NCBI GenBank assembly: GCA_016210495.1
Contig: JACQUC010000062.1
Span: forward strand, 27,230-91,229
DNA length: 64,000 nt
Reading direction: 5' to 3'
DNA from: Chloroflexota bacterium
GTDB lineage: Bacteria; Chloroflexota; FW602-bin22; JACPRP01
Part shown: positions 35,482-42,429 of the stretch, in pieces
How positions within the stretch are numbered: position 1 is the first letter of the stretch
Layout: each line of letters starts with the position of its first letter
Program-made: the position numbers and the translations under genes
The notes under the pieces: generated by a model
Told to the model about the DNA's origin: nothing
What the model saw: the letters and a program-made list of their open reading frames with translations, nothing else
Databases searched by the model: none

Positions 35482-36786
35482 CTAGTGGCTCTGCCTGATT
35501 ATCCTCTTCGACTTGTAATCGGACCTGGGCATTGTCCCAACAGCTACGGCCTCCACCTCGATGCGCAGGTTCAGCCGCTCCTTCAACCTCTGCGAAAGCG
35601 CGTTCCGCAGCTCCTCATCCTCCGGGGAGGTTTCTACCCGCACCTTGATGTCGTCCGTCCCCTCCCTTCCAGTGAAGCAGACAACCTGGTACTCGTGGCC
35701 CGGCGGCAGCAGCTCCTCGACGATACTGCCCACGGCAGAAGGGAAGACGTTTACGCCTCTCACCAGCAGCATGTCGTCGCGCCTGCCCAGAATACCCCCC
35801 TTGAGTGCGGCGAGCGTCCGTCCGCACGGACATACTGTCCTTTCTAGCTGCACCAGATCGCCGGTGCGAAAACGGATGACCGGGCTGCAAGCACGCCCCA
35901 GGTTGGTTAACACGAGCTCACCTATAGTTCCTTCCGGCACCGCGCAGCCCGTCTTGGGATCAATGACCTCCACGATGAACTCGCTCTCGATGGCATGAAT
36001 GGCCATCGTCTGCGCGCTGTGCTCACACGTGAAGGCATAGGTGCCGGTTTCGGTCAGTCCCGCGTATTCGAACACCTCCGCGCCCCAGGCATCCTCGATT
36101 CTTGCCCTGATCGTGGGGACCATGGCACCTGGCTCGCCCCCAAGGATGACGGCGTGAACCTTGGAACCCCTTAGGTCAAGCCCTGCTTCTTGAGCCACCT
36201 CACCGATGCGCTGGGCGTACGTCGGAGTGATGGCCACGGCCGTCGCGCCGGTCGCGAGCAGGCAGTGGATCCTTTGCATCGTGTCCCAGCCGCCACCTGG
36301 GATGGTGAGCAGGCCAAGATGCTGGGCAGCCTCGTAGGCTCCCCAGAAAGCCGTGTAAGGGCCAAAATTGAACGGCAGGAAGAGTATATCCTTCGACGTT
36401 AGCCCCGCTCCCCGCAGCGCGTGCGCCACGCAGCGCGCGCGCCACTGCCAGCACTCCGCGGTATCGAGCCACGTCAGCGGCCTGCCCGTGGTCCCAGTCG
36501 TCTGGTGATATTGTACGTAGCTCTCCAGTGGCTCGCTTAGATTGGTGCCGAAAGGAGGGTGCTCCCCCTGATCCTCCTGGAACTCCGCCTTGGTTACAAA
36601 GGGCAGCTTGCTTATGTTGCCCAGGTCGCGGATATCCTGGGCGACGACTCCATAGGAAGCGTACTTTCGCTGGTAGAATGGATTCCTGGCGAAAGTTGTG
36701 TCTAGCAGGCTTCGCAGCTTTCGCCACTGCAATGCCTCTAATTGATCCCGTGGCGCGGTTTCTGTCTCTTGATTGTAGTAGCCCAT
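35482..36786 (-). CDS. Phenylacetate/aryl--CoA ligase (PaaK family)
   Basis: A 434-residue ANL-superfamily adenylate-forming enzyme of PaaK length. The phosphate-binding loop is YHQTTGTTGRPLTW (~93-106), with an AGLTETG segment and the hinge/C-terminal region FRTGDLVQLE...GRRDDMLLVRGVNVFPSAV. It activates an aromatic acid (phenylacetate, benzoate or hydroxybenzoate type) to the CoA thioester through an acyl-AMP. It is sandwiched between the gamma-like protein (12 bp upstream) and DUF6125 in the UbiD operon, so the acid is plausibly the product of the UbiD carboxylation, or the substrate pool for its reverse. Confidence 0.85.
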   Translation of the reverse strand: MGYYNQETETAPRDQLEALQWRKLRSLLDTTFARNPFYQRKYASYGVVAQDIRDLGNISKLPFVTKAEFQEDQGEHPPFGTNLSEPLESYVQYHQTTGTTGRPLTWLDTAECWQWRARCVAHALRGAGLTSKDILFLPFNFGPYTAFWGAYEAAQHLGLLTIPGGGWDTMQRIHCLLATGATAVAITPTYAQRIGEVAQEAGLDLRGSKVHAVILGGEPGAMVPTIRARIEDAWGAEVFEYAGLTETGTYAFTCEHSAQTMAIHAIESEFIVEVIDPKTGCAVPEGTIGELVLTNLGRACSPVIRFRTGDLVQLERTVCPCGRTLAALKGGILGRRDDMLLVRGVNVFPSAVGSIVEELLPPGHEYQVVCFTGREGTDDIKVRVETSPEDEELRNALSQRLKERLNLRIEVEAVAVGTMPRSDYKSKRIIRQSH

Positions 36787-36798
36787 ACTACCACGACC

Positions 36799-37095
36799 TC
36801 ATCGTGCCTTGTTCATGCACGCGAACACGTCGCTCCACGGTTGGCCAGCCACGAACGGCGGCAACTCCTCCAGGACTTGGAGCGCCCACGGCTGAGGATC
36901 GAGCACCCCGGTCTCCGAACGCACCCAGAGAACATCGCCATCGGGGAGCGCCTGGGGCGCGCGGGCCAGTTTGGCCCTTACCCTCTTCGTGTCATACTTC
37001 CTCGGCCCCGGCGCCAGATCCTTGACGAAGATCTCCCTCTCCCCTTCGGCCAAGTCGCTATATTGCCGAACATACGTAAGATATTCCTTCTTCAC
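36799..37095 (-). CDS. Phenylphosphate carboxylase gamma-subunit-like protein
   Basis: A 98-residue protein. GTG 37095 follows GGGAGG with 6-nt spacing. The sequence (KKEYLTYVRQYSDL, EIFVKDLAPGPRKYDTKRV, GDVLWVRSETGVLDPQPW) fits the small gamma-subunit family of phenylphosphate carboxylase, known from anaerobic phenol degraders, where it assembles with UbiD-like alpha/beta subunits. A longer upstream frame reads through the repeats at 37115-37174 and is rejected. Its position between UbiD and the CoA ligase supports the assignment; the family call is from remembered sequence pattern, not a search. Confidence 0.65.
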   Translation of the reverse strand: MKKEYLTYVRQYSDLAEGEREIFVKDLAPGPRKYDTKRVRAKLARAPQALPDGDVLWVRSETGVLDPQPWALQVLEELPPFVAGQPWSDVFACMNKAR

Positions 37096-37114
37096 TAGTA
37101 ACCTCCCTAACCTT

Positions 37115-37174
37115 GTAGGGGCAACTCTATGTGGTTGCCCGTGCACTGTAGGGGCAACCCTGTGTGGTTGCCCC
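37115..37174. repeat. Two tandem GTAGGGGCAAC hairpin repeats
   Basis: Copy 1 is 37115-37140 and copy 2 is 37148-37174 (GGGCAACC-CTGTGT-GGTTGCCC). Each starts GTAGGGGCAAC and ends GGTTGCCC. They lie in the 168-bp gap between the UbiD and gamma-like genes and could attenuate or stabilise the operon mRNA. Confidence 0.7.
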
Positions 37175-37263
37175 GTCGCTTCCAAGCCGGCAGAGTCATT
37201 CGCGACGATTCTGTCTGCGAGCGCACTAACACGTTCGTCCCGTCAAATCAAACTGGTGACCCA

Positions 37264-38700
37264 CTACTCCAGGCCGTACTCTCGCCAGCGCGAGACAACC
37301 TTCTGCTTGGACGGGGCGGAGTAGATGTCCTCAAACGAGGCCCTCGTCGGGATCACTTCCCTGGGCCATTCCGCCGGCCAGGTAGCGTCGAAGGCGACCG
37401 AGGCGCCGTTGAGCACGCGGCGTTCCTCGGCGCTGAAACAAGGCGTCAAGGCGTTGGCGCGTCCCTCGTAGTGATTCACCAGGATGCCGTTGCCGGGGTG
37501 GCATTTGGTGGCAAACGCGTGCAGTACCTGACCCATGTTGAAAACGTCCACGTCGTTGTCGACGACGATCACCTTGGAAACCATCACCCGCCGGGCCGTG
37601 AAATAGTCGATGATATCCTGCGCCACCTTGTGGCCGCCCTCTGCCACGCCTACCACTATCAAGTGAGTCACCCCTTCGGGCGGCACGTAAACGTCTATAA
37701 CAGGGATGCCGCGCCGTTGCAAGCCAACCTTCATGCCTACGCCCGCGGTAAGCGAGGCGGCGATGGAGCTGTCATCCGGTGGAATGCCAAGGGCGGTCAT
37801 GGTCAGGATAGGGTTGTCTCGAAAAGTGATGGCTGTGACCCGGAAACCGACACCTTCCGCCATGGTGCCGCTGCGGTAGCCAGGATACTCTCCAAAAGGT
37901 CCATCGGGCACGGTTACGTCCGCGGGAATCTCGCCCTCGACGACGATTTCCGCGTCCGCTGGAACCATCAGTTCGTTAGTCTCGCATTTCACCAGGTCCA
38001 CCGGCTGGCCCTTCAGGGCGCCGGCTACTTCCACTTCGTTCTCCCCCGGTCGCACAGGGGCTGTGGCTACCATATGGTAGAGAGGATCCGCTCCGATCAC
38101 TACCGCCGCCGGCATCGCCTGGTTCTTGGGGAGGTAATCACGGTGCATCATCAAGGACAGTTGGCTTGTCGGCTGCGGCCAGCCGGCTAGCCAGTTCTTG
38201 TTGTGAATCATGAAGCGATACATGCCCCAGTTGGTCCAATTCGACTGCTGGTCTCTTGTGATGATGATGTCCCAGGTGCCGATGTACCGGCCGCCGTCTC
38301 CCTCGTGGATCATTGGGGCAGGAAGACGGTACAGGTCGATCTCATCCCCCGTGAGGATGTTCTCCTTGCAAGCGGCCCTGGCGCGAGCCACGATATTGGG
38401 TTTCACGCGATTGGCCAGACGCTCCTCGTACACACGATAGATCTCCCTGACGGGCGTGTCAGCCGCCAGGCCCAGGGCGACGGCCACCCGGCGCCAGGTG
38501 GCGACTGGGCCGTTGAGCAGGGTGAAGTCCTCCGGGTAATCCTTGATCTTCTGGAACCAGAGACACGGGCCGCTACGCTCGAAGTTGCGACGGCTGATGG
38601 CGCCTGCCTCTATGTCCCAGTCGACCTCTTCTTTGATGCGGACCAGGTCGCCGGTCCTGTCCAGCGCTGCGATGAAGTCTCGCAAGCCACCTGAACCCAT
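37264..38700 (-). CDS. UbiD family (de)carboxylase, phenylphosphate carboxylase-like
   Basis: A 478-residue prenylated-FMN-dependent enzyme. The N-terminal region VDWDIEAGAISRRNF, the central CKENILTGDEIDLYRLP and the catalytic motif GPFGEYPGYRSG (with the Glu of the E-R-E triad) are present, as is RDNPILTMTALG. It would interconvert an aromatic acid and its decarboxylated form, with prFMN supplied by a UbiX not found in this window. It is closely similar in layout to the UbiD at 61482-62924. AAGGAGG precedes ATG 38700; the GntR gene ends 25 bp upstream, so both are in one operon. Together with the gamma-like and HAD genes it resembles phenylphosphate carboxylase. Confidence 0.85.
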   Translation of the reverse strand: MGSGGLRDFIAALDRTGDLVRIKEEVDWDIEAGAISRRNFERSGPCLWFQKIKDYPEDFTLLNGPVATWRRVAVALGLAADTPVREIYRVYEERLANRVKPNIVARARAACKENILTGDEIDLYRLPAPMIHEGDGGRYIGTWDIIITRDQQSNWTNWGMYRFMIHNKNWLAGWPQPTSQLSLMMHRDYLPKNQAMPAAVVIGADPLYHMVATAPVRPGENEVEVAGALKGQPVDLVKCETNELMVPADAEIVVEGEIPADVTVPDGPFGEYPGYRSGTMAEGVGFRVTAITFRDNPILTMTALGIPPDDSSIAASLTAGVGMKVGLQRRGIPVIDVYVPPEGVTHLIVVGVAEGGHKVAQDIIDYFTARRVMVSKVIVVDNDVDVFNMGQVLHAFATKCHPGNGILVNHYEGRANALTPCFSAEERRVLNGASVAFDATWPAEWPREVIPTRASFEDIYSAPSKQKVVSRWREYGLE

Positions 38701-38725
38701 GGTGTGAATACCTCCTTGAAAGTCT

Positions 38726-39496
38726 CTAATAAACCGTTTTTGCGCTAGCGCGATTGGCCAGTAGCCACCGGCGGGCCTGTCGCTCGATCGATTCCAGGTG
38801 CCTGTTCATCGCCGCTTGTGCGGCGTCGGCATTACGCTTGACAATGGCGTCGAATATCTCGTTGTGTGCTGACAGCAGACCGTGGCTGGCATTGAGATCG
38901 TTGACCAGCTCGTCGACCGATTTTTCGATCAGCCTCTGGAGCGATTGCATTGTGGCCAGCAAAACAAGGTTGCCGGCGGCTTGAGCGATTGTGATGTGGA
39001 AGAGCGTGTTGGCCTCGTTCATCACAGCGTGGTCCGTGAGATTCGCTTTCATTTCTTCCAGCGATGCACGCATCTTGGCCAGGTCATCTTCGCCGGCGCG
39101 CTCAGCGGCTAATTTGGCGGATGCCGCCTCGATGAACTTGCGTGCCTCCAAAAGCTCCGTGAGCGGCGTTTGGTTAAGTCGTAGGATCATTCTGAGCGCG
39201 TTGCTCACCGGCGACCAGTCGTCCGTGCTGACGAAGGCTCCTCCCTGCGAGCCATACTTGATTCTGATGAGTCCCGAGTGCTGCAGCATGCGCAGCGTCT
39301 CGCGAACCGTCGACCGGCTGACTCCGAACTGTAGGGCCATCTCCCTTTCGGTAGGGAGCCTTTCACCTGTCTTCAGGCTCCCGTCCGCGATGCGCGAGAA
39401 GATCTGCTCGAACATGTCTTCAGTTACGCGCAACTGCCTGACCGGGGTAAAGGCTTGCAAGTGGTTTCTCCGATGCGTTCGACGGGCCGCTGCCAC
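38726..39496 (-). CDS. GntR family (FadR/FCD-type) transcriptional regulator
   Basis: 256 residues, GTG start. The winged helix (~25-95) contains GERLPTEREMALQFGVSRSTVRETLRML split over the recognition helix, and the wing GGAFVS. The C-terminal FCD domain (~105-235) is all-helical with LLEARKFIEAASAKLAA and His residues (FHITIAQAAG, LSAHNEIFDAI) suited to metal-dependent binding of a small acid. It heads the UbiD/PaaK operon and probably autoregulates it through the two sites at 39516-39546. The ligand is plausibly an aromatic acid. Confidence 0.9.
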   Translation of the reverse strand: MAAARRTHRRNHLQAFTPVRQLRVTEDMFEQIFSRIADGSLKTGERLPTEREMALQFGVSRSTVRETLRMLQHSGLIRIKYGSQGGAFVSTDDWSPVSNALRMILRLNQTPLTELLEARKFIEAASAKLAAERAGEDDLAKMRASLEEMKANLTDHAVMNEANTLFHITIAQAAGNLVLLATMQSLQRLIEKSVDELVNDLNASHGLLSAHNEIFDAIVKRNADAAQAAMNRHLESIERQARRWLLANRASAKTVY

Positions 39497-39515
39497 GCGG
39501 GGCTACCCGCCGCAA

Positions 39516-39546
39516 ATTGGTCCAAACAATGATTGGCCCGACCAAT
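39516..39546. promoter_or_regulatory. Tandem operator-like palindromes for the GntR regulator
   Basis: Site 1 is ATTGGTCCAAACAAT (39516-39530) and site 2 is ATTGGCCCGACCAAT (39532-39546). They are 15-bp imperfect palindromes with consensus ATTGGyCCrAmCAAT, spaced 16 bp start to start. They lie just downstream of the predicted start (~39547) and before the GTG at 39496, the expected location for a repressor roadblock. The core resembles FadR-subfamily operators (TnGTnnnACnA-like). Confidence 0.7.
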
Positions 39547-39553
39547 TGGGCTC

Positions 39554-39582
39554 ATCCTATCATGCCATCCAGCGGTTGTCAA
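39554..39582 (-). promoter_or_regulatory. Promoter of the GntR-UbiD-PaaK operon
   Basis: TTGACA (39582-39577), a 17-bp spacer and TAGGAT (39559-39554), minus strand. The start is near 39547, placing both palindromes in the first ~32 transcribed bases. Confidence 0.75.
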
Positions 39583-39605
39583 CAGGCAGTGGCCTGATGG
39601 CCTGA

Positions 39606-39634
39606 TCGACAGCGTTTCCTCCCCCTGGTATAAT
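39606..39634 (+). promoter_or_regulatory. Promoter of the dienelactone hydrolase lipoprotein gene
   Basis: TCGACA (39606-39611), a 17-bp spacer and TATAAT (39629-39634) with TGG before it. It is divergent from the GntR promoter; its -35 is about 60 bp from operator site 2, so co-regulation by looping or a nearby bound regulator is possible. Confidence 0.7.
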
Positions 39635-39725
39635 GAAAGCAGTGTATCCACGCATCGCATTGTCGTGCTTGTCGCCGCGTCGGAGCGCCAGGGTCACAAA
39701 TCATTGCGCTAGAATGGAGGAGATC

Positions 39726-40835
39726 ATGAGCAGCAATAAGCCAAGCATCCCCCCAAGTGACACAACCGGCGGAGATAACTCTTTGCGCAATTACCTGGTG
39801 GAAGAGTTCGTCGAGGATTTCCAGGAAGGGCGGATTTCGCGACGCGAGGCGCTTGTAAAGCTCTCGGCGATATTTGGAAGCATAGTGGTCGCGACCAACT
39901 TCCTCGCCGCGTGTGTCGCCGCGCCGACTCCCACGCCGACTGCTAAGCCTGCTGCCGCACCGACGCCGCCGCCCGCGACCAAGCCACCCGCGGCTGCCGC
40001 GCCCCCGGCCACACCTGCCCCAGCCCCTAAAGCGGCGCCGACACCACCGTCAGCCCCGACGGTCGTTGCCACGGCAACGGTGGTGGCTACCCAAGCGACA
40101 GTTCCAACCGCCACCGCAAGACCAATCACGATTCGCCCCGACGATCCGGACATCGAAGCAAGGATGGCCGAGTTCGATTCAAAAGGCGCGAAGGTCATGG
40201 CCTACCTTGCCAAACCGAAAGGAAATGGCCCCTTCCCGATCGTTCTCATCTGTCACGAGAATCGCGGACTCGTCGAGCACATCAAGGACGTCGCCCGTCG
40301 CGCGGCCAAGGTCGGCTATGCGGCGCTAGCCATCGATCTTTTGTCGCGGGAAGGTGGCACAGATAAGGTCGGCGCGGATGTCCCAGGGGTGCTGGGCAAC
40401 ACACCGCCCCAGCGCTTCGTCGACGATTTCAAGGATGGACTTGTGTATGTGCAGAGCCAGCCATTCGTCGCCAAAGACCGCGTGGGAATGTTCGGCTTTT
40501 GTTTCGGCGGTGGCGTTACCTGGCGCTCTGCCACGCAAATCCCTGAGTTGCGCGCGGCCATACCGTTTTACGGGCCGAACCCGCCGCTGGGAGATGTGCC
40601 GGGAATCAGGGCGGCTGTTCTCGCGATCTATGGGGGCAACGACGCGCGCATCAACGCGGGCATTCCGGAGATCGAAGCGGCGATGAAGCAGAACAACAAG
40701 GTTTTTGAGAAGCTGATATACGATGGCGCGGGTCATGCGTTCCACAACGACACCGGCGCGGCCTACAACGCTAACGCAGCAAAGGACGCCTGGGCAAAGA
40801 CGCTGGCTTGGCTCGATAGGTACGTAAGATCGTAG
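39726..40835 (+). CDS. Exported lipoprotein of the dienelactone hydrolase family
   Basis: 369 residues, with GGAGGAGATC immediately before ATG 39726. The twin arginine Arg39-Arg40 (SRREALVKL) lies before a hydrophobic stretch and a lipobox ending in Cys63 (LAAC), indicating a Tat-exported lipoprotein. Residues ~64-135 are a Pro/Thr/Ala linker. The alpha/beta hydrolase domain (~140-369) has the DLH triad: Cys259 in GFCFGGG, Asp306 in GGNDARI and His337 in GAGHAFH. Cysteine-nucleophile DLHs open lactones from aromatic ring cleavage. Surface location is unusual for that role. Divergent from the UbiD operon regulator. Confidence 0.85.
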   Translation: MSSNKPSIPPSDTTGGDNSLRNYLVEEFVEDFQEGRISRREALVKLSAIFGSIVVATNFLAACVAAPTPTPTAKPAAAPTPPPATKPPAAAAPPATPAPAPKAAPTPPSAPTVVATATVVATQATVPTATARPITIRPDDPDIEARMAEFDSKGAKVMAYLAKPKGNGPFPIVLICHENRGLVEHIKDVARRAAKVGYAALAIDLLSREGGTDKVGADVPGVLGNTPPQRFVDDFKDGLVYVQSQPFVAKDRVGMFGFCFGGGVTWRSATQIPELRAAIPFYGPNPPLGDVPGIRAAVLAIYGGNDARINAGIPEIEAAMKQNNKVFEKLIYDGAGHAFHNDTGAAYNANAAKDAWAKTLAWLDRYVRS

Positions 40836-40841
40836 CCCATC

Positions 40842-40869
40842 GTAGGGACGTTGCACGCAACGTCCCTAC
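40842..40869. repeat. Perfect GTAGGG hairpin
   Basis: GTAGGGACGTTGC-AC-GCAACGTCCCTAC: 13-bp perfect arms and a 2-nt gap, between the DLH lipoprotein and UbiD genes (same strand). It is the most perfect member of the family and lies 7 bp after the DLH stop, suiting a terminator or mRNA-end role. Confidence 0.8.
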
Positions 40870-41043
40870 CAGACAACCGCGTGGCAACGGTCGTGCCCGG
40901 TCCAATCAAACCGAGCCATCGACAGGCACGTCCCGATTCCGCTCCGTGTCGGCCGCAGCTTCGCCGCGCCTTGTGACGTCTTGCCAACTCGCGACCTAAG
41001 CAGTATACTGACCCCTGCCAGGGAAGGGAGGCAGACAAGACAG

Positions 41044-42426
41044 ATGGCCAAGGACCTCGGTAGCTTCATCGCACAGTTGCAGCAGCCCTATCCCGACGAT
41101 GTGCTGGAGATCAAGCGCACCGTCAACCCGCAAGACTATGATGTAACGGCTATTCTGGAGCATCTGACCAGGGCGAACCGGTTCCCCCTCGTTCGCTTCA
41201 GGTCCGCCCGGAACCTGCTTGGCGAGGAGTCCGAGTTCACCATTATCTCCAACGTGTTTGCCACGCGGGCCCGCTGTGCCATCGCCCTGGATTTGCCACC
41301 GGCAGAAAGCAAAATGCCGCTCAGCCTGGAGTTCGCTCGCCGGGAGCTGCTCTCGATTCCGGCACGGGTCGTTTCAAGGAAAGATTCCCCCGTCAAGCAG
41401 GTTGTCGAGCTGGGCGAGCAGGTCGATTTGAGAAAACTCCCGATTGTGCGGCACTACGAAATGGATATCGGCCCTTACCTGACCATGGCCTGCGTCATGC
41501 GGGACCCCGACGAGGGCTTCTACGACGTTTCCTTTGTAAAGACCCTCTACAGAGACCCGCGAAAGCTGGGGACGGTCCTCCATACCCCTCACTTCGTGCG
41601 CTTGCTGGCCAAGTACGAGCGGCGCAACAAGCCTGCGCCAATCATCGTCGTGCTGGGCCACCATCCCGCCTTCTCGCTCGGGAGCCTCAGCCTCGCGCCC
41701 TGGGGAACCAACGATTACGATGCCATTGGCGCTTTCCTGAGTGAGCCCCTGCGGCTGACCCCTTCGGAAACCTGGGGCGACGATTTCCTGGTACCGGCTG
41801 ATGCAGAAATCGTCATCGAAGGCGAGATTCCCCCCGGTGTGCGTGAGATGGCTAATCCCTTCGGCGAAGTAACTCGGCACTACCAGGCCCAGCGTCTGGC
41901 TCCCATCACCAATGTGACGGCGATGACCCACCGCCGCCAAGCGATTGTGCAGGACATCTTTTCGGGCCACCACGGCCACTGGAACCTGGGCGGCATTCCG
42001 AAAGAGGGAAGCATTTACAACGCGATCGATAGGAAGCTTGGCGGCGTCAAGGCAGTTCACTTGCCTCATTCCGGGTGCAGCCGTTTTGCCTGCTACGTCT
42101 CGATCGAAAAGAAGCGCGAGGGCCAGGCCAAGATAGTCGCGATGGAAGTCTTTACGCATGCGTACACGCTGCAATGGGTTGTCGTCGTCGACGAGGATAT
42201 CGACGTCTTCAACGAGTCCGAGGTCGTTTGGGCGATCTTGACGTCGACCAACCCGAGGCGCGACGTTACCTTTATGGATAATGCCTTCAACTCCCTGGCC
42301 ACGGCGATGGGGCACGGCAAGGTGATTATCGACGCCACGCGCCCCCTCGACATCGCCTTCCCCGCCGCCATCAAAGTACCAGACGAGGCGATGGCCAGGA
42401 TCAAGCTTGAGGATTGGATCGGCTAA
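41044..42426 (+). CDS. UbiD family (de)carboxylase, divergent clade
   Basis: 460 residues. UbiD hallmarks are present (PLVRFRSARNLLGEESEF, VVELGEQVDLRKLPI, VPADAEIVIEGEIPPGV), but the catalytic loop reads NPFGEVTRHYQAQRLA rather than PFGEYTGYY, with Arg replacing the usual Gly. A 460-residue form with IPKEGSIYNAI resembles gallate/vanillate-type decarboxylases. The substrate may therefore differ from that of the UbiD at 37264. ATG 41044 is preceded by GGGAGG about 13 nt upstream, a rather long spacing. It is downstream of the DLH lipoprotein on the same strand, separated by a hairpin repeat. Confidence 0.82.
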   Translation: MAKDLGSFIAQLQQPYPDDVLEIKRTVNPQDYDVTAILEHLTRANRFPLVRFRSARNLLGEESEFTIISNVFATRARCAIALDLPPAESKMPLSLEFARRELLSIPARVVSRKDSPVKQVVELGEQVDLRKLPIVRHYEMDIGPYLTMACVMRDPDEGFYDVSFVKTLYRDPRKLGTVLHTPHFVRLLAKYERRNKPAPIIVVLGHHPAFSLGSLSLAPWGTNDYDAIGAFLSEPLRLTPSETWGDDFLVPADAEIVIEGEIPPGVREMANPFGEVTRHYQAQRLAPITNVTAMTHRRQAIVQDIFSGHHGHWNLGGIPKEGSIYNAIDRKLGGVKAVHLPHSGCSRFACYVSIEKKREGQAKIVAMEVFTHAYTLQWVVVVDEDIDVFNESEVVWAILTSTNPRRDVTFMDNAFNSLATAMGHGKVIIDATRPLDIAFPAAIKVPDEAMARIKLEDWIG

Positions 42427-42429
42427 GGG

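Noticed and set aside
36799..37185. Longer start for the gamma-like protein reading through the repeats
   Set aside because: The extension translates the GTAGGGGCAAC hairpins (HRVAPT repeated), and GTG 37095 has an ideal GGGAGG RBS.
41374..42315. 313-codon frame antisense to the second UbiD
   Set aside because: A mirror of UbiD codon usage with no recognisable motif or RBS.
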